From the NCBI RefSeq assembly GCF_004337985.1, contig NC_043743.1:2898543-2962542 (forward strand): DNA of 64,000 nucleotides, written 5' to 3'. This DNA is from Pyricularia pennisetigena (taxonomy: Eukaryota; Ascomycota; Sordariomycetes; Magnaporthales; Pyriculariaceae). The notes beneath the pieces are model-generated. The model was not told where the DNA came from. It made no database searches and was given only the letters and a program-made list of their open reading frames with translations. Positions 44,586 through 55,345 of the stretch are shown piece after piece; the stretch's first letter is position 1; each line of letters starts with the position of its first letter. The translations under genes were made by a program, and so were the position numbers.

Positions 44586-44593
44586 TTATATAG
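44586..44593 (-). promoter_or_regulatory. TATA-like element of the Egh16-like gene
   Basis: CTATATAA on the minus strand, 241 bases before the start codon, a usual distance for a fungal gene with a medium-length leader. Position and sequence are seen; use is inferred. Confidence 0.45.
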
Positions 44594-46707
44594 AGGTTTC
44601 TGTCCGGTGATGCTCTCATAGGCTCACGGGCCTCGGTTTTCTTTCGGCATACTAATCCGTGACATCTTGGGCATTCCTGTCCGGACACCTCCTCACATCC
44701 CCTGTATCACCTCTTGCCATCTCACTTCCACGTTATGGGGTTGGCTCCGAATCCGGGCTCAAAGAGGCTAAGCTCTGACCCAAGACAGCTGAAAGACCGT
44801 GCAAAACTAAAGGAGTACAAGGAGTCAACCGCAATGCTATGGGTCACAGTTGACGACGTCGTAGTCATTCGACGAATGGCTGCCGCTTGATATCGCCAGA
44901 AACGATCCAGTACCTTGGTATGAAACGTTGACCAGCCCAGGGCGAGACGCTCGACAGCGATGTTTCCCACCCTTGGTGGAGATCACAGATGGCCACAATC
45001 AATGCTTTTGCCAAGCCCCTTTCCTGGCAACGATCCTCCGATCGACTCCACAATGGACCGGAGAACGAATTGCTTGATTTGATTTCGCAAAGCCCTAAAG
45101 TCTTGGCGGAGAACTATAGGCAATCAGGTGTGGCCCCCGTAGCACGTCCGGCCTACAATGAGACTGTGCAATAACCTATCTCAACGTGCAACGGTTTCTC
45201 TGTCATTGGGGATATATTGTCCAAGATTACGTGCGTCAAATGTCAAATGTCAATCATGATATTGGTAATAACGGTACCAGCCACAAACTCATGCAGCCGT
45301 TCCATTTTGATTGAGTCTGGTAGTCATACTGCCTGACAACCAAACAAAACGAGCATCAACGTTGCTAGGGACCAGACGCGCGAACATGAGGATAACAGGC
45401 CAGGTGAAAACGTTGGTCCTGTCGTAAATTCGTTTCGTTGAATAGCCAGTCATAGTATTGGAAAACCTATCATGACTGGTTGTCAATGTCGTATTTGCGC
45501 AGGCCCACCTCCACATTACCGACAGGTGACACAAGTTTCATGATCTTCAACAAGGTGTTGGAAAAAAAAAAAAAAAAATAGACCACCATGGATCGAGCAC
45601 GCTGCATACTAAAAGCAGCTAGGATGAAAAAAAAGGGGGGGCAGGAAGAAGCGAGCAGAGCTGATGGGGCGAGAATAGGGTGACGTGCAGGGAACAGGCC
45701 GGGAGTATATCCCCTGGAGTGCCAATTTTGTCGCACTCTAGGGCTGTTGACTCGCCAAGAGGATCACCGACCACCCCGCGGAGCCGCATTCTCGTGTACT
45801 GCTACGTCGTAGCCGCTGCGTACAACGTAAGCCGATAGTCCAAAAAAAGGAACCAAACCGCCTCGAGTACTACTTCGATAACCCAAGGGGCGCAGCGTGG
45901 TAAAACCCTCGGTAATCCGCTTGGTTTCAGGCTTGGCACTCACGGGATTAGCAACTTACAAGAGAAGCATGATGTTGCCTGGTCGACATTTTGATATTGG
46001 ATTGACGGCGAAAAAAAAAACAGCTTGTACATCGACAATCAATGCGAATGAACCTGCTATTTGACATCGCGAGCTGAACGTCATGTGGATGGGAGGCTCT
46101 GCTCGATATGTGTAGTGACAAGGAGTTACTTCGCCTGCATTGATTTTTGGATACGGTGGATCACCGGCAGCATTAATCTTCACGGTACTTAAAAATCCAA
46201 GCAGATGAAAAGACCGAGGCATGTGTACCTGCGTGCATGGAGCCTGACATTAAGGGATGCAAATTGGGTAGAAAATTGATTTTGTGGGGTGTAGATGAGT
46301 GTGGTGAGCAACTTGCCGAGTATTGGCCTATCTTGCCCAGCAAGGAAAATCAAATCCCCGGAAACCAGCAATTCGCACACCATGTCCAGACCGAACACGA
46401 GCGAATCGAACCTCCATCTCACGCTCTTGAATGCCGCTACATTAGTAAATTGTGACAAATTTGGGACATCGCCAGGAGAGCTACGACGCATTTTGGTCAA
46501 AAGTTGGTGAAACCATCAAAAAGTGGGTGTTTGGTTTGGTGTGGCGTGTCCTGTTAATTATTAGTCAGGTCAAGTAGGAAGAATGTTTGTTTGTATTGGA
46601 AGGACCAGGCCTGCGCAATTGGTTGTTTTACGCCGAGACGGGTGATTGTTGGTGTTGAACCACGCAGAAAATCACCCGAATGCCCATAAAAGGAAACTGA
46701 GATGAGC

Positions 46708-47129
46708 ACGCAACGATCCCAAAATCACAACAAAACTCGCGGTTCTCAACAAGAAATAATTAAATCAATTCAAGATATTCGCAAGCAGAAAGCCCGTTTA
46801 CTATAGAGCTTAAAACCCTATCTTCTACTGTATACTACTACTAACAAAATTTTATCGTTAATCATAATCGTAAATATAAATATAAACGAACAAAAGTTGA
46901 AAAAATGCCGGTACAGTGGGTTAAGGGGATGCAGCTTTTTCAAATTTTGACATTTTTACTTTAGAGTTTTACCAACTATATAACTTGCAAAGAACTCAGC
47001 TAAAATTTCACTAAACATTTTTAATTAGATTTCTATTTGATTTGCAAGTGACGAGTTTGCGATTTCGATATTGGAAAAGTTATAGCTTTGTAAATGGCGA
47101 CCTTTGGTGTGATTTTGGGATCGTTGCGT
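46708..47129. mobile_element. MITE-like non-autonomous element with 22-bp terminal inverted repeats
   Basis: ACGCAACGATCCCAAAATCACA at 46708-46729 recurs as its exact reverse complement at 47108-47129. The match continues imperfectly inward for about 20 bases (ACAAAACTCGC against CCAAAGGTCGC). The 422-base interval is visibly AT-rich, notably 46735-47090, unlike the flanking promoter DNA, and has no coding capacity. Size, inverted termini and AT-rich core are those of a miniature inverted-repeat transposable element. I see no clear target-site duplication (left flank ends GAGC, right flank begins TATT), so the superfamily is unassigned. Confidence 0.72.
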
Positions 47130-47495
47130 TATTTCTGGACAGGTGCTGTACCCCACCAAGCCCACCGAGGTTAGTCACGGAGCTGTGCTATCAGGCTACA
47201 GTAGTATCGATCCATGCCCATTGCCTTGACGCGATGCCCCGCCCTGCCAGCAGTCGCGATTGACTTCGCACTCATTGGACCACAACAACGTCAGGCCAGC
47301 ACCAGTGCCGTCTATCTCGTCGCTCCATCTCAACTTCGCCTTCCGGACTTTCCGCTGTATTCACGGCGCTTCTCGACACAATACGGCATTGTGGAGTCAA
47401 TCCAAGTTCCAAGACGGTCGGGCGAAATTTCCATGTGGCTCGCCAAGTCTGGCCGTTGAGCCAAATCCTCCCTGCTACCACACCACGTCCACACC

Positions 47496-48838
47496 ATGGC
47501 TTCCGACTCAATAAACGCCGCGTTAGAGCAGGCAGTTCAAAGCAATGATGTAGCTGCTTCTCTAGAGAAGCTGCTTGTCGACTTTAAATCACTCTCGTCA
47601 CCCGCCACCGCCACTGCCGACCTCAAGCGGGTGATTGATGCCGTCCTTACTGCCCAGCTGGGAGTCGTGAGCACCCTTCCCATCTTGTCGGCGTTTGTCA
47701 ACGCGGTCCGACAGCTCGAGAACGATGACCTGTGGATTGAGGTCGGTAACTACGCTCTCCAGCGCATTGGAGAAAACACACAGACCGCGTCGAGCTTCCT
47801 GGAGCAGTCAAACGCCCTGCGTGAGCTCATCGCCACCGCCCACGAGCACAACGAGGACTGGATCGATGCCGCCAAGACCCTCGCCGAGATCCCGCTAGAT
47901 AGCAGTCAGCGCCGCGCCACGGAAGAAGAGATGGTCCGCGTGTGGATTCGCATTGTGCGCAACTATCTCGAGGCCGACGACAGCACCATGGCCGCCTCCT
48001 ACCTGAACAAGGTCAAGAACGTCATATTCAAGGTCCAGGACCGTGACCTCAACCTCCACTTCCGCCTCTCGCAGGCCCGCATCAACGACTCTCAACGCGA
48101 GTTCCTGGCCGCCAGCCACGCGTACCACGAGATCAGCCTCACCCCCCAGATTTCTGAGGAGGAGCGCCTGCACACCCTGAGCATGGCAATCAAGTGTGCC
48201 GTCCTGGCGCCAGCAGGCCCGCTTCGCAGCCGTGCCCTCGGCCGACTATACAGGGATGAGCGCTCCGCCGGACAGGAGGAGTATGGTATACTGGAAAAGA
48301 TGTTCCTGGACCGGTTGCTCTCCCCAGGGGAGGTTGACAAGTTTGCCCAGGGCCTCTCGCCCCACCAGCTCGCGACGACAGCCGACGGCTCAACGGTGCT
48401 TGCCAAGGCCGTCGTCGAACATAACCTGCTCAGTGCGAGCAGGCTCTATGATAATATTGGGTTTGACGATCTCGGAGAGCTCCTGGGACTGGATGGGGCC
48501 AAGGCCGAGGAGACTACTGCACGCATGATTGAGCAAGGGCGTTTGGTTGGCCGCATTGATCAGGTCGACAGGGTTATCTGGTTCGAGAGTGGCGAGGCGT
48601 CCGGTGTTAAGGGTAGCGGACGTGCCAAGGTCGTGGTGGGCAAGGAAATACGGCGTTGGGACGCCAACGTCCAGGACCTTGCCGAGGAGGTCGAGCACGT
48701 CACGAGTCTCCTGCAGAAGGAGTACCCTGTAAGTTGACTTTTTTTGTCTTGGAGGCTTTGTCCTCATGTGCTGGAAATCGATGCTAACGAGTTGCTCAAC
48801 CATTGTAGGATTTTGTGGCGGCCAACCTGGTAGTCTGA
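47496..48838 (+). CDS. csn4: COP9 signalosome complex subunit 4
   Basis: PCI-domain subunit of the COP9 signalosome, which removes Nedd8 from cullins and so regulates SCF-type ubiquitin ligases. Exons: 47496-48728 and 48809-48838; 420 residues. The 80-base intron (GTAAGT...TGTAG) joins LLQKEYP to DFVAANLVV. Family marks: helical-repeat N-terminus with LRELIATAHEHNEDWIDAAK and AASYLNKVKNVI, and the PCI block VVEHNLLSASRLYDNIGFDDLGELL followed by ARMIEQGRLVGRIDQVDRVIWFE. Length matches CSN4 in other fungi. Its job connects functionally to the F-box protein in this window, but that proximity is probably coincidence. Confidence 0.95.
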
Positions 48839-49088
48839 AGTATGCATGCAACACAAGTAGCTAGGCGTTTTTGGAGTTATCATTTAGAAGGGCATGACTG
48901 ATTTCACTTCTCAAAACGATCTACACTGGAGCCTATGACGAGATAGATTAAAACGTATGCTTGACCTGAGTATTCCTGAAAATTTTGTAAAAACGCCTTC
49001 CCACGCCGACAACCCCGGACCCATGCCGTTTATCCTGTGCCGACTTCGGGTTGCTCCAAAGCTTCAACGTTCTCTCCGACACCCTCTT

Positions 49089-50370
49089 CTAATCGAGATC
49101 TGTCCGCCTCACAACAACATAGCCTTGCCGCAATTTGGACGAGTCGCCCGCCTCCTCCTCAAAAACTACCCCGTCGCCCTTGAAAGCCTTGACTCCAGGC
49201 CTCGAGCGGCTCGACGCCGACGGGCGCTCGCCGCTGGAGGTCTTGTTCTTTGCCTCCATTTCCTCACCGAGCAAAATGTCCACCAGCCGTGCGGCAATCA
49301 TCTTACCCATCAGATCGTAGCCGTCCGCCGTGAGGTGGACGTCGTCGTCCCAGTACTTGTCGCGCTCCTCCTGCGACAAGGACCAGTATGGGACGGCGGC
49401 GTGGTGGTCGTGGACGTAACTGATCTCGGGGGTATCAGCTGATATTCTTTGCCTTTCTCCTTTTTTTTCCCCTAGGGGGTGAAGTTAAAAAAANNGGTAC
49501 ATGAACGTACATGTTACCGCCCTGAGCCTTGCGTATCATGTCGTTCAACTTGTCCCTCATTTCGTCGGCGCGGCTGCGCACACCGACTTCGGGGACCGTC
49601 AGAACGAGGACTTTGCTCCCATGGCTAAGAGCCAGGTCCCAGCAGCGTTTTAGGTTGTCGAATATTGTTTCCGGAGAGTATTGACGGGCCAGGTCGCTTC
49701 GTTACCGGGAAGCAGCAGTGGGGTTTGAGGCCGTGTGTTAGCATTTTCCTTTTTCGTCAAGGGAGAAAGACAGACAAGGTACGACACCAAAGAAACAAAG
49801 AAACAAACAGCTAATGCATTTTTTTTTGAGTCGCATAAAATACAAGCTTTTGTTTATAAAACTTGTTTAAGCGGATGACACTTACTTGGTTCCCCCAAGG
49901 ATTATGGCCCAGTCGTACCTGGGTTGTTTCGGCCCAACTGTGACACATTTCAGTCTCGTTATGTCGTGATTTTCTTGGCGTCAACTTTTGATGTATGTAT
50001 ACACACAAACAAGCAACATAGCGCAGCAACAGCAACATAGAGCGATACATGTCCCAGAACGAGTATTATACATGCAGAAGCAGGCGCCGATCAAATACCA
50101 GAGTTTGCCAATATGTATGGGGAGGTAAAAAGAAAACAAAACAAAATTCTGTCGCCGCTTACAGTGCTCAAGACAGCGGCTCACGAAGAAGCCTGTCAGG
50201 TCGCCTGGAATCCCATCCTCCGTCGTCTCGATTTCAAGCTCCGGTCGGGCGACCTTGAGCTCCTGGACCAGCTTCTGCTCGTAAGGGTGCGAAACCAGAC
50301 CCGAGCGGCTGTATCCCGAGGTGAGCGAGTCGCCGAAACAGAGGATGCGGAGCTTGTTGGATTTGGGCAT
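49089..50370 (-). CDS. GDSL/SGNH-family hydrolase (esterase/lipase)
   Basis: Putative esterase of the SGNH superfamily. Four exons: 50370-50163, 49937-49886, 49696-49511, 49419-49089, summing to 777 bases (258 residues). Block I is ILCFGDSLTSGY with the nucleophile Ser; GIPGDLT supplies block II Gly; YDWAIILGGTNDL, formed by joining exons 2 and 3, supplies block III Asn; DDDVHLTADGYDLMG supplies the catalytic Asp and His of block V. The introns have donors GTAAGC, GTAAGT and GTACGT and are 225, 189 and 91 bases. No signal peptide is seen from the chosen start, but an upstream in-frame ATG (50418) would place a hydrophobic leader (LSLLLLSLLFCFFTV) in front. The two N bases of the window (49494-49495) fall in the third intron. 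Substrate cannot be told. Confidence 0.88.
49494..49495. other. Two undetermined bases (NN)
   Basis: The only ambiguous bases in the window, next to an A-run and inside the third intron of the GDSL gene. They may mark a collapsed homopolymer or a contig join. Confidence 0.9.
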
Positions 50371-51458
50371 GACTGTAAAAAAACAAAACAATAATGATAA
50401 TAATAATAATGATAACAATAAAAAACAAAATAAAAAACAGCAGCTTTGTTTTAGATGGATGGGGGTAGACGGTTTAAGGGACCTTTGATATTTGACAAAG
50501 ATATGATCAAGGGAGGTACCGTACGAGTGTTAGGACTCCCCTGGCTTGTCAAAGGGTTTGGGGTTGGGTTGGATATGGGTTTCGACGTTTGCCCGCCCGC
50601 ATTGGTGGTTGGGTGCACCTGGTGGGGTGAGTGTACACCTTTGGCGTGCAGGAAACACCTCGAACCTCTTTCTGGCCAATCAGTGAACGGATAATGCTCA
50701 GTTGGCATGAGGTTGCAGGCAGAAGCCATTGTTGGTAAGTGGGGTTAGCCCCCATATCGTCCACCACCGGCGTGGGGGGAAGGTGTATTTTCCAGTTCGA
50801 CCTGGAGTCATGGTTGGGTTCAAGACGGTCACGAGCAAATCTGCTCATTCTTTGTTCCAAATATGGCTTGCTCAGAGTGCTTTCTGACATTGCAAACACT
50901 TTCTCCTTTTATTTTCCGCGTTCGGCCTTCGGCCTTATTCTTTCTGGAAGCCGCTTGCCAGAGGCATCCTAACAAGATTCTCGAGCTCTGCATTGGTTCA
51001 TCTTAAGTGAATCTGATTGATCAGGACATGACTTATCGATCGCCTTTGGGCCCATCCCCGGAAAATCACCAAATACATATCAGTATCTAGGTACCTGTTC
51101 CTACTTAGCTACATATGGCTTATTCCCGCTACAGTTCACCTCGATTCTCGTTTAATCTGGGGTTTGTGGGGGTCATTGTCACGTTGATACAACAATTATC
51201 CCACAAATGCTTCATCGTCGGCCAGCCCAGACCCGACCGCAAAAAAAACCAGTGGAGCCTCTGCTAATGGGTTGCCCAGCAATCGCAGCACGGTCTATTA
51301 CCGCTTGTTGCGATGGAACCCACCCGATCGTCAATGGCTTACTCGCTATTCGATGGCCCGAAGAGCCTTTTTATCCTCTGTCTCCCCAACTTCCCCAGAC
51401 TTTTTGTCCATGAGTGTTGCATGAGCAGTCGTGATTTTGTAATATTACCCGCGCAAAA
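50371..51458. other. Divergent intergenic region (GDSL / flavocytochrome b2-like)
   Basis: About 1.1 kb, the shared promoter region of two divergent genes. It opens with an AATAAT-type AT-rich stretch (50383-50440), which lies in the GDSL gene leader. No gene is seen. Confidence 0.55.
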
Positions 51459-53536
51459 ATGGCCAAAGTATTTGACGCCGAGGAAGGTAAGTTTGAAGGG
51501 GTTGTTTTTTTCATCTATTTTTCTTTTTTTCATTTTTTTTTTCTACTTGCATAAGGTAGGTATGTTTAGCAAGGGAGAATTGCCAACCGTTGGTTTTTGT
51601 CGGATGCTCACGTTACTTTTGTTTAACTTGAGGTCCGACTTCGGACTCGCGGACGATCTCGCGCGCGCAATGTCTGGTGTTCCCGTCCTTTGTAAGGACA
51701 ACAATATCCTGTAGCGCACTTGGCGCATTCGCAACCAAGATTGGAATATGAGCACGTGAAATTTGCGGCCGCTTCTTTTGTTCATCGTTGCATCATTTCT
51801 GTTCTTCAGTGCTTTGGGCTAATGTTATTTCCACTCCTCTTTTACTACTTCTTCCATCCATATCAGTCGCCAAACACAACACACCCGAAAGCTGTTGGGT
51901 GATCCTGTACGGGGATGTCTACGATGTCACCGACTTTGTGCCCTCTCACCCAGGCGGCTCTAGAATCATTCTCCAGCTGGCCGGTCGAGATGCCACCGAG
52001 GAATACGACCCCGTCCACCCGCCGGGTACGCTAGAGGAAAACCTCAAACCGGAGGCGAAGCTCGGCAGCGTCGATCCCGCGAGCTTGGAACGGCTGCGCA
52101 AGGCCAACCAGGCCAAAGCAGCGGCTAACGTGACCGGACGCACCAACGAGGGCAGTTCTGCAAACGCCGAGGAGCAGAAGCAGGCCCCGCCCCCTCTGGA
52201 GACCTTGTTCAACCTCGATGAGATTGAAGAGGTTGCCAAGCAGCAGGTTTCTCGCAAATGCTGGGCATACTACTGGTCCGCCGGCGATGACCAGATCTCC
52301 AAGGTTCTCAACGGCCGTGTCTACCGGGACATACTGCTGAGGCCAAGGGTATTTGTCGACTGCACCTCATGCGATCTGTCGACCACCATGCTCGGCAACA
52401 AGGTCGGCACGCCTCTGTATGTGGCGCCGGCCGCCATGGCTCGCCTGGCCCACCCGGACGGCGAGCACGGAATCGCCAAGGGAATCTCCTCGTTTGGCGG
52501 ACTGCAGATCGTCAGCAACAACGCCAGCCAAACACCAGAGCAGATTGTCGAAGGTGCGGCTCCCGGCCAAGTGTTCGGGTGGCAGTTATACGTCCAGAAC
52601 GACAGGAACAAGAACTATGCGATGCTGAAGCGCATCCATGCGCTACGCGACCACTACAAATTTATCGTCCTCACGCTCGACGCACCCGTGCCCGGCAAAC
52701 GGGAGCTTGACGAGAAGCAGCAGTTTTTGGAATCTGGCACAACCATATCTGCCGCGTCCGCGGGCGGTGCGCCGAAACATCCCGCTGGCGGCGGTGTCGG
52801 CCAACAGCTATTCTGGGGCACGGCTGCCGACCTGACCTGGACTACCACCCTTCCCTGGCTGGCCGAGCACACGGATCTCCCGATAGTGTTGAAGGGAATC
52901 CAGACGCACGAGGATGCATACCTGGCTGCGCAATACGCCGCCAAGTACGGCACCGTCAAGGCCATCATTCTGTCCAACCACGGCGGTCGTGCTCTCGACA
53001 CTGCCCCGCCGGCCGTCCACACTCTGTTGGAGATTCGCAAGTACTGCCCCGAGGTGTTTGACCAGATCGAGGTCTGGGTTGATGGCGGCATCAAGCGTGG
53101 CACAGACATCATCAAGGCCCTGTGTCTAGGTGCAAAGGCCGTAGGCGTTGGTCGTGCTGCGTTGTATGGGCTGGGCGCTGGTGGTTGGAAGGGTGTGGAG
53201 AGGACGTTTGAGAGTGAGTCTTGAGCAAGCGAACTCCCTGGCAGTTTTATCCCTACTGCGTAACTGACAAAAAAATAATCCTTGTAGTCCTCAACAGCGA
53301 AATGGCTACATGTATGAAGCTTTTGGGGGCAAAGACTGTGGCGGACCTCGGCCCTCACTTTGTAAGTTCCTATCTCGTCATGTCCCCGTGGTGCTGCCAT
53401 ATCACTCCAAGCTGGGTACAGACTCACTCTAACCCACATTAAATCACTCTAGGTAAACTCTCGAAAGGTCGAGCGTGACATATATGATGGCCCGTCTGGT
53501 CTGGACTCAAAGGCATGGGCAAAGGCCAAAATCTGA
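51459..53536 (+). CDS. Flavocytochrome b2-type FMN-dependent 2-hydroxyacid (L-lactate) dehydrogenase
   Basis: Oxidises L-lactate or a related 2-hydroxy acid with FMN and passes electrons through a b5-type haem domain. Exons: 51459-51486, 51867-53213, 53288-53361, 53453-53536; 510 residues. The 380-base first intron joins MAKVFDAEE to [11 protein letters not shown]. Haem domain: HPGGSRIIL and DPVHPP supply the two axial His. FMN domain: [30 protein letters not shown], and [10 protein letters not shown], which holds the catalytic His and substrate Arg; [13 protein letters not shown] and [11 protein letters not shown] bind FMN phosphate. Unlike yeast Cyb2, the protein starts directly at the haem domain, and an in-frame stop (51432) precedes the ATG, so no mitochondrial presequence is visible. 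Substrate could be another 2-hydroxy acid. Confidence 0.9.
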
Positions 53537-54625
53537 CGAGGATAAGACGATCGCATCATTGCACTAAATATATAACCTAAGTGGATTACTCAACCAAACA
53601 TGATCAACAAGCCTTGTAGGATAAACCCGAATGGAGACTTGTGTGATTCTAGACTCGCGATAGACTAGTTTAGCGCCAGCCTGGCGAATGTTCGAAATAA
53701 CAGCTTAGAATTGTGCGATTTAGGCAACAACTGGCACCCCGGGGGCCGTGTTCATCAAATGGGCTAATCATCAATTTCACAGCCGCTGCTTAGGTCACCC
53801 CTTTTTCACTTGCTCCACAAGGTATCCATTGCGCAAGGACTCTAGCTAGAGGCGCTCCATAGTCTTACTATTGATCAGGTGAAGGTTGGCCTGTGCAGGT
53901 TTTCAGGGACAGCACTGCTACTAGGGTAGAAAGAAAAATTTTGTCATAGAAACACGGGACCCTGGCGGTGGCTCTCCACATAGGGAAATGGGGCACGTGG
54001 ACCGCTTGTAAGGGTATAATGCTGCGCAATTCGCAGGTCTTTATGAGCTTCTATTCGCTGACTCGAGTCTTGCTGGAGTCTGCGAAGCACTGCCATGGTG
54101 GATCACGTTCCGTGGATCGCCGTGGTAAGGCTGCCAAGCCTGTCAGACGTCGCCGACGAGGAAGTCCTGAATAGGATCAGGTTTATCCTAGGTATCCCTC
54201 AGGGTTCTGCTTAGTCGACAAGTAGTGTTTGGCTGGTGATGGTGTGGGTTGAACGTTGCGCCATGGCACAGCAAGATTGGTGAGGGGTGCTGCGAGCAGA
54301 CTAGGACAGAGGAAAGGGGAAGGCTTTTCTGTGGGCCGAGATGAAGAGGATATAAACCTGCGATGGCGGCTGCTCAGTCGGGGTTGACTTGGGCTCTGGA
54401 CAAGCAGATTCGAAGCAGCAACAGCCTATTGAGAGATCCATTCATCAGTCCATCAGTCCATCAGTCAAGCCGCGCCATAGTCATCCCGAGATTTTCCAGC
54501 CATAAAACAGCACCGTCCAGTCTTAACATCCTGCAACCCCCGTAACAACATCTTTTTGAGAACCCCCTCTCACAGTCCCTCACCTCCTATTCCAATCATT
54601 TTCTCCGGGAAGACAAAAGATCAAA
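53537..54625. other. Intergenic region and promoter of the small secreted protein
   Basis: About 1.1 kb. The last 275 bases hold a TATA element (54351-54356), a CATCAGTC-type short direct repeat (54444-54462) and the 5' leader. No gene is recognised in the rest. Confidence 0.6.
54351..54356 (+). promoter_or_regulatory. TATAAA box of the small secreted protein gene
   Basis: TATAAA 270 bases before the start codon at 54626, consistent with transcription starting near 54,385-54,450 and a leader of about 200 bases. Use is inferred. Confidence 0.5.
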
Positions 54626-55345
54626 ATGCTCGTCCTCAAGCAGATCGCATTTCTCCTCCTGCCGCTCGTCTCGCACCTGGCGAACGCATATCCGATTTCG
54701 GCCCAGGACCGACCCGTCACGGACCGGGACCTGGTGAGTGGTGCGGCAGGTGCCGACGACGACCACCGCCTGAAACGGCGCGCAGAGCCGGCCGGCAACA
54801 AATCCCGATGGTCGTCCAGTTCCTCGTCCGGCCGATCTAGCATCGATGCGGAGCCGGCCGGGTCCCAGGGCCCGCAGCACTCCAGGATGGACTCGGAAGG
54901 TAGCCAAAGGACCGAAGCCAGCAATATTCTGAAGAATTACGTAATCATTGATTCTACATACCCAACAAAGGATACACCGCCAAGCCCAGTGCCCGAAAAT
55001 CCGGGGGAAAAGCCCATGGATCTTGGCAAGCCCCTGGATCTGAACAAGCCCCTGCCCAAGACCCCCAGTGAACCCGGGCCGAAGAAACCGCGTCTGTTTT
55101 CCAAGCTCGGCTCAAAAAATTCACAGCCGAACCTGAAAGATAAAACCAATAGGCCGACTATAAGCAGGCCGACTCTGCAGGAGAGCTCGACAGGATTCTC
55201 TGAAAAAGACTCCAAGGAACCTGCTCCCATGGGAAAGTTGCCGCAAAAGCCTGGCAAGCCCACAGGCCAGCAGAGTCTGAACCAGGGCTCTTCGAGCTCT
55301 CGGAAACATGGCAACGACAAAAATTTTGATGGTGGGTTCATTTAA
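54626..55345 (+). CDS. Small secreted Lys/Pro/Ser-rich protein, effector candidate
   Basis: Not matched to a known family. Single exon, 239 residues. A classical signal peptide (MLVLKQIAFLLLPLVSHLANA) precedes YPISAQDRPVTDRD. A dibasic site (LKRRAEPAG, about residue 50) could be cut by a Kex2-type protease. The rest is low-complexity and disordered: a Ser run, a short Pro/Lys tandem pattern (DLGKPLDLNKPLPKTP) and a basic C-half (KKPRLFSKLGSK, RKHGNDKNF). The mature part has no Cys, so it is not a disulfide-knotted effector. A TATA box lies 270 bases upstream. Secretion is well supported by sequence; any host-interaction role is inference, and a cell-wall or structural role is equally possible. 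Confidence 0.65.
   Translation: MLVLKQIAFLLLPLVSHLANAYPISAQDRPVTDRDLVSGAAGADDDHRLKRRAEPAGNKSRWSSSSSSGRSSIDAEPAGSQGPQHSRMDSEGSQRTEASNILKNYVIIDSTYPTKDTPPSPVPENPGEKPMDLGKPLDLNKPLPKTPSEPGPKKPRLFSKLGSKNSQPNLKDKTNRPTISRPTLQESSTGFSEKDSKEPAPMGKLPQKPGKPTGQQSLNQGSSSSRKHGNDKNFDGGFI

Larger units (their letters stand above)
44346..47495. other. Divergent intergenic region containing the MITE-like element
   Basis: About 3.15 kb between the divergent Egh16-like and CSN4 genes. The left part is the Egh16-like promoter; the segment 46708-47129 is the MITE-like element; the last 360 bases are the CSN4 promoter/leader. Small open frames between 44700 and 46600 have no family signature. An A17 run sits at 45560-45577. 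Confidence 0.55.

Noticed and set aside
46708..47129. Assigning the inverted-repeat element to Tc1/mariner
   Set aside because: A TA target-site duplication is not present at the ends that the repeats define, and no transposase is visible.
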